Shown: piece after piece, positions 1-12,381 of the stretch | Layout: each line of letters opens with the position of its first letter | How positions within the stretch are numbered: the first letter of the stretch is position 1 | DNA from: Pseudocercospora fijiensis CIRAD86 | Lineage: Eukaryota > Ascomycota > Dothideomycetes > Mycosphaerellales > Mycosphaerellaceae | NCBI RefSeq assembly: GCF_000340215.1 | Contig: NW_006921533.1 | Span: forward strand, 7,355,671-7,419,670 | DNA length: 64,000 nt | Reading direction: 5' to 3' | The notes under the pieces: model-generated | Databases searched by the model: none | The model's input: only the letters and a program-made list of their open reading frames with translations | What the model was told of the DNA's origin: nothing | Program-made: the position numbers and the translations under genes

Positions 1-1639
1 GCCTTACTAGAGGCGTAGAATACTTAAAGTCGAGCTTAGAAGGAATAGACGAGGCTAAACTAAACTACGACTATAGGCTTTACTAAGATTAAGTACTTTC
101 TAAGGCCTACTAAGAAGCGGATTAAGAGCCTATAGCTATTACGCCTTCGCCTCTAGTTACTAAGGACTATAGTTAACAAACTAACTAAACTATAAAGACT
201 ACTACTAAGTAAGACTAGCCGCCGGTTGCGACTATTACAAGGATATACTTATAGCCCTGCGAGTGCTAATAAGTCTAGCGAAGCGGGCGAGCGCGAAATA
301 ACAATCTACGTAAGCTGTTAGTACCCTCTACGCAACTCAAGCTAAAAGGGCTTGTTTATAAGCACACGTTAATCTATAGAAACCATTAGTATATATATAA
401 CCTATTAATTGGTAGTAGCTACGGCATATAGTCGCTACAAGCACGGATTGCTAATATAAGCGACACGCTTATACTAGCGATCGCTTATAGCCCTGTAGCA
501 GCTGTTGTTTAATAGAATACACTTAAGCTATTTAAGTCCTACTTATATTAACCTCGTTACTATAGTACTCCTACTAAGTTGCCTCTTGCTTACTATCCTG
601 TATAGCCGCTATGTCTATTTCCTATAATGCAATTGCTTCCTAGATACCTATTACATCCTGCGGATTGTCGTACGTAGCAGCCTATTAGGTAGTTATCGCC
701 TCGTATGCTATTTCCTCCTATGTATTGCGATCTTCTACGCGCACAAAGACTTTAACACTACGGCGGAAGTATAAGGTAACACCTAGTGCTAAAGCTAGTC
801 TATATTCGAACTTATAATCGAGCTAGTACTGCGGATGCTAATTAAGAAAGCGACGGGCTAATTAAGCAACATTAAGAATGTCGCCTAGTTGCATTAAATT
901 ATATGTATAGCGAGAGATGTAGTCTTAAGGAGCGACCGGCCTTAGCTAACTCGATTGCTGCTAGCCTTGTTGCCGCAGTGTTCGTACCTGCTCGACTTGC
1001 TTCCGATTTGCCGCGACTCGCTAAAAGAAGTCTGCAGCTAGCGGATTAGTTAGGGCTAGCTATGTTGCAGGAAGACTATATACTAGGTAGCCGCTATTTC
1101 CGGGTAGCTATTAACCTTATTAACCTTGTTAACCTTGTTAACCTTATTAACCTTATTGACCTTAAGAGATATATAGAGGGGCCTACTAAGGAAATTGCTA
1201 CTTAAAGGCCTCTACTAATCCCGCAACTAATAGTGTATTAGTAGTTCTATCTCGTAAGGGCTAGCGATAATCGTATAGCTCTAGCGGTGTATACGTAAAG
1301 TTACGGGCTAGACGATTAAGGTTAAAGGGAAGCTATAGATTCTAATAAAGAATCTTCTATATCTACTCGGTACGAGCGACAGCCTATAGATCTATTCTTA
1401 GGCGCGCTATCTCTTACTGTCGACGCTGCTCTTGCTATACGGCCTGCTACCGAACTAGCTAATCTTAGCGCTTCTTCTATACTTCCTTGCGATTAGAAAC
1501 ATTGTTACGCGAAGGCTACTAGGCCGGATTCGGGGCTTCCGACGAGAGAAGGTTATTAGGAGGGAGTAAGCGCTAAGGGCGGCGACGTATATAGTTAGCG
1601 TATCGAGCGATTACTAACCGCTAAGCCTTGCCTTGCTTA
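1..1639. repeat. RIP-degraded repeat DNA, family not assigned
   Basis: The first 176 bases contain no CpA or TpG dinucleotide. The rest is dominated by CTA, TAG, TAT and TAA words, while CpG remains common. No frame is open for any useful length. It lies downstream of the minus-strand Helitron helicase and may be its 3' part or a separate element; I could not find a Helitron 3' hairpin or a terminal repeat. No host gene is visible. Confidence 0.7.
1111..1164. repeat. 9-bp tandem repeat, six copies
   Basis: Six head-to-tail units of consensus TTAACCTTR (the last reads TTGACCTTA). The unit length is 9 and the sequence is not a fungal TTAGGG telomere repeat. It lies inside RIP-type DNA, so it is probably an internal minisatellite of a transposon. 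Confidence 0.9.
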
Positions 1640-4600
1640 AAGCGTTTATAGAAGTCAAATAGCTTATTAAACATTAGGTTATAGATGTTCCGTGCTCTAG
1701 AGACAGCAATATAAGACAGGCTAGGGGTAAAGTCCTTCTTAGATATATCTAGAACAACCTTGTCTAGGGTTATACCCTAGGACTTGTAGACAGTAACGGC
1801 GTATGCAATAGTAGCCGGAAATTGTGTTCGTATATAACGTGTATCCTATCGCTAATTGTAGAGCTATTCGCGACGAACGGGAACTATTAGTATAACACCG
1901 GCTAGAAGATTATACTAGTTGTCTAGGTCGTACTACGCGTTTAATATCGGACTATTATATCGATCGAGCTAGACGAGTAGAACGGTAGGAAGATGCTAGA
2001 CAATCTCATTATAATCGTTACTATTGTCCTCCTAGACAATGTTACGAATAGTGCCTATACTGCCGTTAACAATACCTCCCTCTACCTATAGGTTCTAGGT
2101 TACTATAATACGGGCGCCAATATATAGAGGTAACTATAGGTAAAGATTGCTACTAATATCGTACGATGCCTAGGCTGTATATAAACTGCTAGAGTGTTCG
2201 GTAGTAGCAACAGAGATCGGAGTATTGTTGTCGCGTATAGCGTCCTAGTTAAAAGCGTTTACCTGCTTCTTATATAGGTAGAGACGGAGAGCATCTTTGA
2301 ATAAGTCTTGCTCTATAGGCGAAAGATTAGCTTTGAGACGCGTAACTAACGTATCCTAATGTGCGATCGTAATGCTCCCTAGAATATTGCGAAGGCCCTC
2401 GAGAGCCTTACGGAATGTATAAGATAAGGCATCTATGCCCTGCTATCGCTAAATCACATTAAGTTGAATAGTCTAATCAAACAGCTAATACAAAGTGTAT
2501 CCGGCGATATCCTCGGGTATATAAAGATCTTTAAGCCTAGAAAACAGAGGTCGACCGCTAATAGGTAGCAACTAGTAAAAGTCGCCTACAATAACAATGC
2601 TTCGGCCGCTAAACGGCACATTATCTCTAGCTTTATTAAGAGTACCAACTTGTCGTAGGCGCTAATTAATCTAAAAGAGTAGTATTAAGTCGATTATAGA
2701 CTTCTTATTAATAATAATATATACTACATCGTTAACCGCGGATCGGAACTAATTAAGTGCCTATCCCTCGAGGGGGATATACTCCTTTAACGTTAATAGA
2801 AGTCGAAAGAAGGAGTGTATCGTACGACCCTTAATACCGTTAGTAGCGGATCTAGTTAGAGCTAGGCGAATAATTGGAATTGGGACCGTAAGGGCAGCAC
2901 TGCTATATTCCCGCTAGTTAGTCTGATTAAACTAATCTGTAATGCGCTCGATTTCGGACGACAACGTATCGATAACGAATAACTTCCTAACCCCCGCTTT
3001 ACTATCAACATTAAGCAAGAACTAGCGATCTGTCGGGTAAGCAAGCTAGTCGTTCTAGTAACCGATAATGTAGTCAAACAGCAGCTTCTAAGCAGGAGCT
3101 AAGCTAGCAATGCGCTAAGCGAGATCCGTAGGAACTCTAATACGCTAGGCTCGCTCTATACTACGGAGGTTCTTCTAAAAGTCCTTAATATCGGACGCTC
3201 TAAGACTGTATCGCCTAATGTAAGACTTCTAGTTATACTTACGGTTAATCTGTCGGTTGCTAAGGTCGTTAAGATCCTCGAGCTGCTTACCTAGGCGACG
3301 CGTAGGCAATGCAGCGGCGAGCAAGGCCTTATCTGCTCGCTCTAATTCTTCGTTATAATATTCCTCTTCGAACAAAGCTACTATCGGGTCTAGCAGGCTT
3401 ACGCCTATGTAGTCGTCTAGATGGGTATAGTTTGTCTTGCACCAATTATAGGCACTAGACTATATTGTATATATCGTAGGAGGATTGTTAGCATCGCTAG
3501 TATTATCTGCAAAGATATAGCTATTCTTAAGTGACGGGTACGCGCTATTAAAGGGATAGTATAAGGCGATCTTAGTCCGGCACTAATCCTAGTAGGTTCT
3601 ATCTTCGCCGTTAGGTATACTACTATACTTTGGATACTAACTAATAACTCTCGGCTTAGCGCGTAGGCGCTTCTTATAAGTGCGGAAGTCCTACTTAGTT
3701 AGAAATTTAAACAATGTTAGATTAGGCCGACTAACTAGATTAGACTTAGCAAATTTCGACTCCTCGATGCTATAGCGCTCGATATACTTTAGCAACGGCG
3801 ACTTGCCCTAAGTAACAAGCTCGCCTACCTCCTTGTCGAAACGCTTAGCCTTAGCTTAGTCTTTAGGCTTGCGGCAGTCGAACTTCTAGACTAATCGAGA
3901 ACCCTATGCTAGCGGAAGGTTTAAGAGTAGGTGCATCTCTTCTTATATAGAGATATCCCGCTCTCCGATAAGCTTGTTAAGTATCTTTGCGAAAAAGGAC
4001 ACTATTAGCCGAGTACCTACTACATTAATCTTAGGTACGACCTTCCTGCTAATCTCTAAGAATAACTTACTACGCTTCTCTTACTTAGTGTAGTATTTGC
4101 TAAGGTAGTCTACTATAGTACCCTTATCGGTGCAAACAGCGATGTTATTATTGCTAAGCTAGGCGGTTTAGATAGTGCGATTGTACCTATTTATGCGGGT
4201 ATTATTGCGAGGTCTATCGTATATCTAATATCGGGGGTTGAGGCCTTTCGTAACGATGCCTTTATCGTAAGTATCGCGAGGGAAATAGAAACGGCATATA
4301 ATCTAGCTAGTGTCTTTGTTCTTGCGCTAACAATACTTATAGCCGTATGTATAACGCTATACTCGGTTAACGTTGAGCATTAGTTAGTACTAACTACTAT
4401 CGACCTTAGACGTCTTTATCTAGAGTACTATAGGCTCGCTAGTAACTAGTCTAGTGCGCGTAGGGTCTAGATTCCTCGTAGTAATATACTTAGACTAAAA
4501 TCGAGCAAGGGCACTGCGATCGTCTTCCGTAAACGACTAAGGGAGAGGCAGTCCTTCGCGAGGCTTTAGCTATACTAATCCGTAGTTATAGGAGCTACTA

Positions 4601-7600
4601 CGAGCCTAGAACTTATAGCGATTCTAGTAGTCTATAATACTAAACTTCTTTCGTATCAATTCTATAATAAATTGATAACGCCGATAAAAGTAGTATATAG
4701 CGATAGCAGGATTTTGCCTTAGATTCTTACGGGCAGTCTTAACACGCTCGTGCTTAGTACCTGTTAGTATTGTCGGCATATGCTTTTGCTAGTAGGCCTA
4801 GTGTAAGTCTGTAGCACTAAAGGTAAGGAAGAGGTATAGGCAGCTAATAGCCTTAATATAGTTCTCTAACTTAGCCGTCTTCGCAATCTAATACGCGCGT
4901 GTGCCTCGTAGCGTATTCCCGTAGCGTACGATAGTAGATAGCAATCGCTTAGCTTCCTTATTATCGCTATTAATAGCGTTATAGAGGTTATTAAGGGTAA
5001 TTTCCTTAAAATCCGGGTTCTACTATATAATATAATCGGCCTTCTTGCGAGTCTGCTTCCTTATAAGAGTATTAAGAGCTATATAACGGAATCGAGAATA
5101 ACTCGCAAAACGGTGTCGGACAGGGCTAGTACTATTATCCTACTTAATTATATGTTTAATCTAATCGTCGTAGGAAACCTTACGTAGTCGAGGTTCTACG
5201 TAGTCGCTAATACCCTATAGTATAAGCGTTAGAAATGCACGAGTATAGAGCTTCTAAGTGTTATTAAATTCGTTAAGGGGAATTGGATCGAAGTTAGGTA
5301 GTATAAGCTAGTATTACTACGGCGGAGGTGCTTCGGACGACGCATCTATCTATATAGCGGCGAGATTATTATTCGCACGATCGGCCTGTGCTTGTCGCTA
5401 CTACTCCTATTCCTCTAGGATATTAGAGATAGTAGCACGGGCACCTTTAGGAATATAAGCCTATAGTAGCGCTGCCTCGAAAGGATAGTTAGTAAGGCTG
5501 TCCTGCTCTTACTACGTGCCTAGGCGACTATCGGGCTAAGTGCCTACTTCCGGATTTGAACGGGTACTCGCATTGTCTTGCTAATCTTAGTTAAGCTCGC
5601 TCTATAGTAGCAAGGGCAGTTTATCTTCGTCGTATTCCTTAAGAGCGTTTAGTCTATATATAACTAACTCACCCTCTTAGCTGTCGGGTAGTTGCGATAG
5701 GCGCTCTTTACTAATAGCAACACTAGTATATTCTAGATTGTTACGGACTAAGTGATGAGCTACGCCTTTACTACCTATCGTCGCATAGTAAAGTCCGTAA
5801 CGAAGATACGATTAGTCGTATCGTCGCCGTTAGCAGGTCGAAGAAGGACAGTTTCGAGGTGTTTAGGCACGAGAGGCAGCTCCTTCTAGACCTTGCTAAT
5901 ATCCCGAAGAAAGTTGACGACGTTGTTCTTATAACGCTACTATATACCCTTAACGAGACGCATCTCTACGTATATATAGATACGGGCAATAAGCATCTCC
6001 TCTATGCCTAACAACGTTAGTAAAGGCTTACTAGTATCTACATTAATAGGCTACGCTCTAGGGTCTATATAGTTACCGCGAGACATAAGATTAGGTAAGC
6101 CTCTTAGCTTGTTATAATCCCTCGAAGTACGGCAACGCTTACAGACCTTAAAGGTTTCGGATTCCGGGTTCGTATCTAACTCTATATTGAACTAGCGCTC
6201 TTTATAGCCTCTCTATATATGCTTATTCTAGCAGTGCTCTATCTTCTTATTATTAAGCTTGCCGAAGAACTCCTTAACTAACTCTATATCGATGTCGTAT
6301 AAAGCGGGCGTATAGAGGTTGTCTCGATTGAATATAAGCTTAGGATCTTTACTATTTAGGAAGTGGTTATCGTATGTCTTATCTTCTTCCGAACGAGCAC
6401 GTATAAGCCGAGTACTATAACCCTAACCGCGACGTCTAGTAGTACGGCTATCTAGTAATAGGCGGCATAGTCGACAATTGTATTTATATTCTATCTTATC
6501 GTTATACTTATCGAAGAATAGCACTCGTTCTGCCTCGTAGATACCTAACTAACACTACTTTATCTACGTTTCTCGGTCGAAATTTATATAGGCATAATAC
6601 TAGCAGGTAGATACGTAAGGAGCCGTAATACGCGCAATTGTACGCGGAACATCGCAGATCTCGTATTAGAACTATAACCGGTTATCTAGTCGCTAATCTA
6701 GGTTAGGATCGCTAGCATTGCTACCGAAGGTCTTAGGTAAATTAAAATTACTGCCGAAGTTGTTACTACTAAAGTTGTCGCTACTAGGGTTATCGCCGTA
6801 TTGCGATAGCTTCTATACGCGTTTAGCATACCTAGCGAGTATGTCGCTAATGCTTAGTGTTTGTAACACATCCTCGTCTCCGGTACGACGACGCTAACGA
6901 TAGGACCGCGAGATATCGTACTAGGTAGTTCGTATAGTAGCCCTATCTAGGTTATTACTGCTATACTAGCTATATCGGCGGCGACCGGCGGCACCTATAG
7001 AAGATTCTATTCGCTAAGACGAAGACAGCAATTACGAAGGTCGAGGCGGAGGTAGCATAGAAGACTGCTACTATAAATTGCCGATGCGAGGAGCGACCGT
7101 AATATTGCGATCGGGAGGTATAGGGCTTAGGGCTAAGCTCGGATTAATGCTTAAAGGCGGAGTCGGCGTCGACTAAATACTAATCGGAGGGTTAGAGAGA
7201 GCAGGCGTTAATAATAGCCGACTACTACCGATCCGACTTCCTCTATGCTTTAAAGGTGTCTCTTGCTTAGCATCTAGCTTTCTCTTACCCTTGTTCTTGC
7301 TTATAGTAGTCTATGCTCGGCATTTCGAATAGGTCTTTAGCTTCCTATTGCCTTTTATAAAGCATCGCCGCTTCTTCTAATAACCGCAATTAGTACAGGT
7401 ATCTATCTCGCCCTTATAATCGTTATTAACCTTACTATTACTATCCTCCCCTATATTAATACGGTCTACTAGAACGTTTTTCTTCGGAGGCCTACCGCTA
7501 CTACTACTAGGGGGTCCGCCGCTAGTTGCTACTACAGAACGAGTGCGTATTATTATACGTATACTCTAAACCTAATTAAGGCAAGTATAAGTGTCGGTAA

Positions 7601-8100
7601 GAGCGGAAATAAGCTAGTTGTATGCCTGCTCGTCGCTAAGGTTAACTATCTAGATCTGCTCTTTTAATTCTGCTAGTTTAGCGTTTAAGCGTACTTCTAG
7701 CTTCTTAAGTATAATGTCGAGTATACGTCGGAGGTTGCGACCGACGAAGTTCTTACTAGCGAGCAGCTTCGACTGCTCGTATATAGTCTATTTAAGCTAG
7801 CGATAGCCGCGAATGTATAGCTTCTAGTCGCGGCTAGAATGTCCGTAAAGCGCGTAGCTAGTACGATCGGCTTGCGGAGGCGGCTTAAGCAATATACTCG
7901 AGGGTATAACCGTCTTAATACGATGCGATTGTAGCTCGTATAGGGCGTCGTATAGGGCGATTTAATAGAGAGCGATCGAGTATTAGCCGATTTAGTAGCA
8001 CGTAGTATCGCGACAGGGGCGATAAATATCGAAGCGTATAGGAAGGAGTACGAGAAGGAGAAGAAGAAGCTCTAGCTGTCTATTTGTTTCTAGAACCTCG
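1640..8100 (-). mobile_element. Helitron, Rep/Pif1-helicase remnant (RIP-inactivated)
   Basis: Reading the minus strand through premature TAG/TAA stops gives a long Helitron-type polyprotein. In order it shows: a Cys-rich segment near 7400; a DUF6570-like region (YDIDIELVKEFFGKL near 6280, then EEMLIARIYIYVEMRLVKG near 5960); a Helitron-like N domain (FSATDLHLAYQQKHMPTIL near 4780-4840); and a C-terminal Pif1-type helicase. The helicase Walker A region reads VDSKAGVRKLFVID at about 2970-3009, against an expected GKAGVGKS core. Motif II reads GDFY then a stop then LLP near 2560-2590. The G-to-S, G-to-R and S-to-L changes are all C-to-T or G-to-A transitions. No intact protein is possible. The element's exact ends (5' TC, 3' hairpin plus CTRR) were not located, so the limits are approximate. 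Confidence 0.8.
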
Positions 8101-8254
8101 CACTATGCCAATTTAGGAATAGAAGTAGGGCGCGGCTTCTTGTATATAAATGTACGGACTCTAGTAAAGTACTATACCTATCCGCTTGCTAATTAACTAT
8201 ATACCTTATCGTATCTTTGCAAGCGCTATCGATATCCGCATTACTTTTGCTAGC

Positions 8255-8487
8255 GTTAGCGTTCCGGACAAGTTGAATACTCGCTAAGGCTCGGTCTTAA
8301 CTTACCCTCTACTTTAGTACCCTTATTTATCTAACGTTAGCGTTCCGGACAAGTTAAACACTCGCTAAGGCTCGGTCTTAACTTGCCCTCTACTTTAGTA
8401 CCCTTATTCGTCCGACGTTAGCGTTCCGGACAAGTTAAACACTCGCTAAGGCTCGGTCTCAACTTGCCCTCTACTTTAGTACCCTTC
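8255..8487. repeat. 81-bp tandem repeat, about 2.9 copies
   Basis: Three units start at 8255, 8336 and 8417, an exact 81-base period. They share GTTAGCGTTCCGGACAAGTT and later GCTAAGGCTCGGTCT and CCCTCTACTTTAGTACCC. Units differ by a few transitions such as GTTGAATA against GTTAAACA. The array lies just upstream of the degraded Helitron coding region on its strand, so it could be an element 5' region or promoter repeat. Confidence 0.92.
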
Positions 8488-10690
8488 TTTTGCTAGCCTT
8501 ATCGCTTAGGGCAGAAGGGATAGTCGGCACGCCTCCTAAACCCCCTATGCCTACCGCTTTAGTATCCGCATCTTGCTAACGTTAGTCTCCTAGCTAAAAG
8601 GAAGCTGTTCTCGGAGCCTAAGGCAGCCGTCGTTATCGTATTAATTACTTTTACTAGCGTGGTTTTACTAGAAATGCGCTCAATCGACTTAACTATATCG
8701 GCTTCGGAGGTACTAGTTTAGTACGTAGCGATGTCAATGTCGATACTAACTTAATGTCGATAATATAGCTTCTAGATACGGAATTAAACCCTTAACTAGT
8801 ATAGTGCTTAAACCTTACCTGCCTGCCTACTATCTTTCCTTCTAACTAAGCTATTACCGTAGGCAGTAGCAATAAGGGTATATTAGCTTGCGAGAATAGA
8901 CGACTATTAACTAATAACAATCGACTATAACGAAGCGTATACCTAGCTACAACCGGGTGTTAGAGTTGCAGTAATCCTTTGCGCCTAGTTATCGAGTTAC
9001 GTAGGGAACCTAAGGGATTTAGGCCATTTAATAGTCTTTTCTAAGGCAGCTAGCAGCCTAATAAACTAGTAGAGGTAACTGCCTATTGTCTAAACCTAAA
9101 GAAATTAGTTCTCCGGGACAGGTTTTCTATAGTAGTACTTCTTCGGAAGTATGTAAGGTCGAAGTCTAGTAGGCATGTTCACTTAGTTGATTCGTAACGT
9201 GTCTTAAGGGGTCAAAAGCTCGAGGTTTATATCGTATCCGTAAGAGTGACTCCAGGTATTGCCCGTCTATAGTTTTTTACCCTTTAGTATTCTTCTTTTT
9301 TTTTACTAAGTCCTTTATTACTCTATGTCCTTTATTGCATATCCTTGCTCTTCCTACATTGCGCTTTTACTATTAAAGGTCGCTATAGATAATGGTTTGT
9401 TTTGCTATAGAAGGTCGCTATAGGTTTAGGTAGGTAGGGGTAGCACATTACTGTTTTTTTTATCGTATTGTACTATTGGCGCATTGTGCTATTAGCGCAT
9501 TGTGCTATTAGCGCATTGTGCTGTTAGCGCATTGTGCTATTAGCGTATTGTGCTGTTAGCGCATTATACTGTTAGCGCATTATAGGATCTTCTTTTTAAC
9601 TATCTCTTCTTAGTATAATCTTCTCTTCGGTACGTACATTCGGTACGTGCTTTCGGTACGTGCTTTCGGCGTGCTTTCGACGACCTTCCGTATATACGTA
9701 TACGTGTACGTATACGAGACGTATAGGGATAGTAGTAGTGCTGCTATTGTAGTTGCAGTAAAGTTAGAGCGGCACGTAACCTTTCTTTTTAATTTCTACT
9801 AATTAGATCGCGCGCTGAGATTTGTATAGGGAGCCTTTTTGCTAATTAAACCCTCGCGATACGCACCTGCAAGTAGGTGCTATATACTCCTTCCAAGTAC
9901 GAGTCTAATTGTTATTTCGCGCTCGCGTAAGGCTAAAACAGATACCTTCTATAACACTCGTCGCAAGCTCCTCGGTTGCTCTAGGTGCCTGTTTTTTAGC
10001 CTCCCGCTTCGCTAGAATAACTACTCCGAAGCTAATTATAAGTAAATAGAAGCGGTCGTTAGCCTATAAGCTAGATATATATATATAAGTCGATAAGATA
10101 TAGATTCTCGAGTAGACTAGATAGCGGAAATAGACTAGATCGTAGCGGCTATAATAGCGACGACTATAGTAGTATAAAAGGTAGCGTACTCGGATAGTAA
10201 TACTGCTATATTAGTACTAGAGTCTCTAAATATAGTATATAAGAACTAGGTAGCGAATACAGTTATTACGACTACTATTAAGATATTTATAAAGCCGGAA
10301 GTTAACTACTTCGTACTATACTTCTATACGCGCTATAGAGTAGATCTAGTAAGCTCTATAGCCCTTTATTTAGACTAAAGAAGGCGTATAAGTATACTAG
10401 TATATAATTATAGTCTATTACTAATAGTTATTATCGTTATAGGTAGTCTAATAATCGATACGCGACTAGAAGACGCGTAGTATTTAACTCTATAGTATAA
10501 TTAGTCTTAAAGCTTCTAACTATATTTACTTCTAGTTAGTCTACTATCTATTCTATCGAAGCGGACCTATACCTACCCTTCCTTATAGCGTAGGTACGAT
10601 AGGGCTACTAAACTATAGAGGTTAGGTCGAAGTAGTTAGGTATAGCAAGGGGCTAGAAGCTAGTTGTTTACTTACTAACCTAATCTATCG
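8488..10690. repeat. RIP-degraded repeat DNA with small tandem arrays, family not assigned
   Basis: The composition matches the rest of the block, with scarce CpA/TpG and no open frame. It includes a poly-T stretch near 9296, a 16-bp array at 9463-9584, degenerate 13-bp repeats at 9627-9680 (core TCGGTACGTGCTT), an inverted repeat at 9697-9716 and an AT dinucleotide run near 10076. I recognise no transposase. The right limit coincides with the truncated end of the MFS gene. Confidence 0.7.
9463..9584. repeat. 16-bp tandem repeat, about 7.5 copies
   Basis: Units of 16 bases with consensus GCGCATTGTGCTRTTA begin at 9479, 9495, 9511, 9527, 9543, 9559 and 9575. A diverged unit at 9463 precedes them. 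Variation between units is almost all transitions (A/G at position 13, and C/T or G/A changes in the last two units), as expected if the array also suffered RIP. Confidence 0.92.
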
Positions 10691-10714
10691 ATGCGTTCCA
10701 TTAGAGTTCAGTTG

Positions 10715-12381
10715 CTAAAACGCTAGAGTGAGCGCATCTTCATTCACCGGCCAGTACGAATCACCGACATATGTCACAGTCATCGTTGGGACCGCTGTCA
10801 ACCCTACGCTAACCATGCCATTTCCGAAAAATAGGGCAGTCCAGTGCAAAGTCCGCGCGACTCCGTAGCCAAGGATCAGGCAGCCGGCAGGAACAACCAA
10901 TGTAGGGATGATAAGAAGATGGAGTCCAGTCTCTGGCAAGAACACCGACATTCCTTTTGCTTTTCCAATCACTGTACCGGTCTACAGCCCATCCTCCAAC
11001 GAACGCTCCGATCAGATTTCCGATAAGGCCTGGGATATTGATCAGACCATTCACATCTGGAGTCCAATTGTATGGCGGAGCTTGCAGGATGAATGAGTTC
11101 AATATACTGATGGCGACAACCCAAGCTGAGCTGACTGTAAAACCAAGGAAGGCGAGGATCACAGCCGGATAGGCGATCATGGGTAGCGGTCGGAGAAAGA
11201 GTTTGAGGAGGTTGGTGTCCTTTGGAAGGCCCGACCAAAGGCTAAGCTCCTGGACATAGGTTTTGCTCAGAATCGGAGTGGATGGTGTAGGATGGATCGA
11301 ATGAAGTGCTGAGACCATAGGGTCTTGCAAAGCCTTCTCAGCATCACGACAGGTGTGCAGAGTAGGTGCAGCAATCGACTGGCGACCGTGCTTGACTTGG
11401 TCACTATTAGGGGTGCACACCGCTAGGCTTTCGTCTGAACTATTTGCGGCCGGCTCTTCGGGCAGGGACGTGCGATCATAGCGTGTCTCCGGCACAAATA
11501 GCAGGACTGCTAGGAAGTTCAGAGCTGTCGCTCCAAAGGCGCACCACTTGTGTATACGCCAGGTCGAGCCAGTGATCACGAAACCGCATATCAGTGGCCC
11601 AATGGTATTGCCCCCAGATATCGCGTTCATATACCAGTCCATCAGGTTGGCTCTTTCGTGCTGTACAGCATCAGCCTCGAATGATACAGCCACGATGCCA
11701 CCACGTCGGAATGCTTACTAGAAAGAACACATCGTTCACGATCGAAGCAGCAAGTGCCTCGCTTGCCGAGCCCGCAAAGGCAGCTATAACATTGCTCCAC
11801 AGAAGACTCGGAAATGTCTTCGGAAGAGCTCCCCAAAGATAGCAGACTGTCAGTAGAAGAGTTGAGACGACGAAAATCGGTCTCTTTCCGAAGAAGTTCG
11901 CCAGAAGTACCCAGAAGAAGTTGAAGAGTCCCAGTACCAGAATCGGCCAAATTAGAAGCTCGCTGGTCTCGGTCATGGATTTGTGAGACTCGATGCTTAG
12001 AGGATAAAAGGCCGGCGCGAGACCTCCAATGGCGTAGTTGGTGAAGAACGCGAAGGCGCAAACACTGCTGAAGCAGGTGTACTTCTTCCACTTCGGCCAT
12101 CTCAGAGGATCGTTTGGATCGTAATGGTTTGGTTGCGGGTGTAGGATTAGTTGAGCATGATCTTGTTGTGCGTGAAGTTGTACGGTGCCCTCGGAGCTGT
12201 CAAGCTCTGCTCTCGTAGTGCATGGAGCCGATATTTGAGCAGTGCCGTAACACTCGGCGCTGGTGGACGGCTCCTCTCTCAAGTTCGTTTCAGGTTTCGC
12301 ACGTCGGACACAGGTTGGGCGAGAGTGGGAGATGCAGTTCTGATTTGGTGTAGAGGAGAGGGTTGTGACTATGCAGTCCAT
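10715..12381 (-). pseudogene. MFS transporter (DHA1 drug/polyamine type), frameshifted and 3'-truncated
   Basis: A fungal major facilitator protein is recognisable by NHYDPNDPLRWPKWKKY before the first membrane segment and by successive hydrophobic helices. Exon 1 is 12381-11719, starting at the first in-frame ATG; the frame is open further upstream only with a GTG. A 58-base intron follows, and exon 2 resumes at 11660 with HERANLMDWYMNAISGG, a conserved loop of this family. Two defects are seen. Near 10933-10957 the frame must drop one base to pass from DRYSDWKSKRNVGV to PETGLHLLIIPTLVVP. The protein then stops at 10715 after SYWPVNEDALTLAF, in the middle of a conserved stretch, so the last helices are missing. 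The truncation lies about 25 bases from RIP block 1, which suggests transposon damage. Homologues usually export drugs or polyamines across the plasma membrane. The frameshift could be an assembly error; the truncation is harder to explain that way. Confidence 0.85.
11661..11718 (-). other. Spliceosomal intron in the MFS gene
   Basis: On the minus strand the 58-base segment begins GTAAGC and ends GCTGATGCTGTACAG. It has a plausible CTGAT branch point close to the acceptor. Removing it joins VNDVFFL directly to HERANLMDWY, restoring the motif expected in this transporter family with the codon phase kept. Confidence 0.85.

Noticed and set aside
1111..1164. Internal telomere repeats
   Set aside because: The unit is TTAACCTTR, 9 bp, not TTAGGG.
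9463..9584. CRISPR-like or telomeric array
   Set aside because: Contiguous 16-bp tandem units without spacers; a minisatellite.
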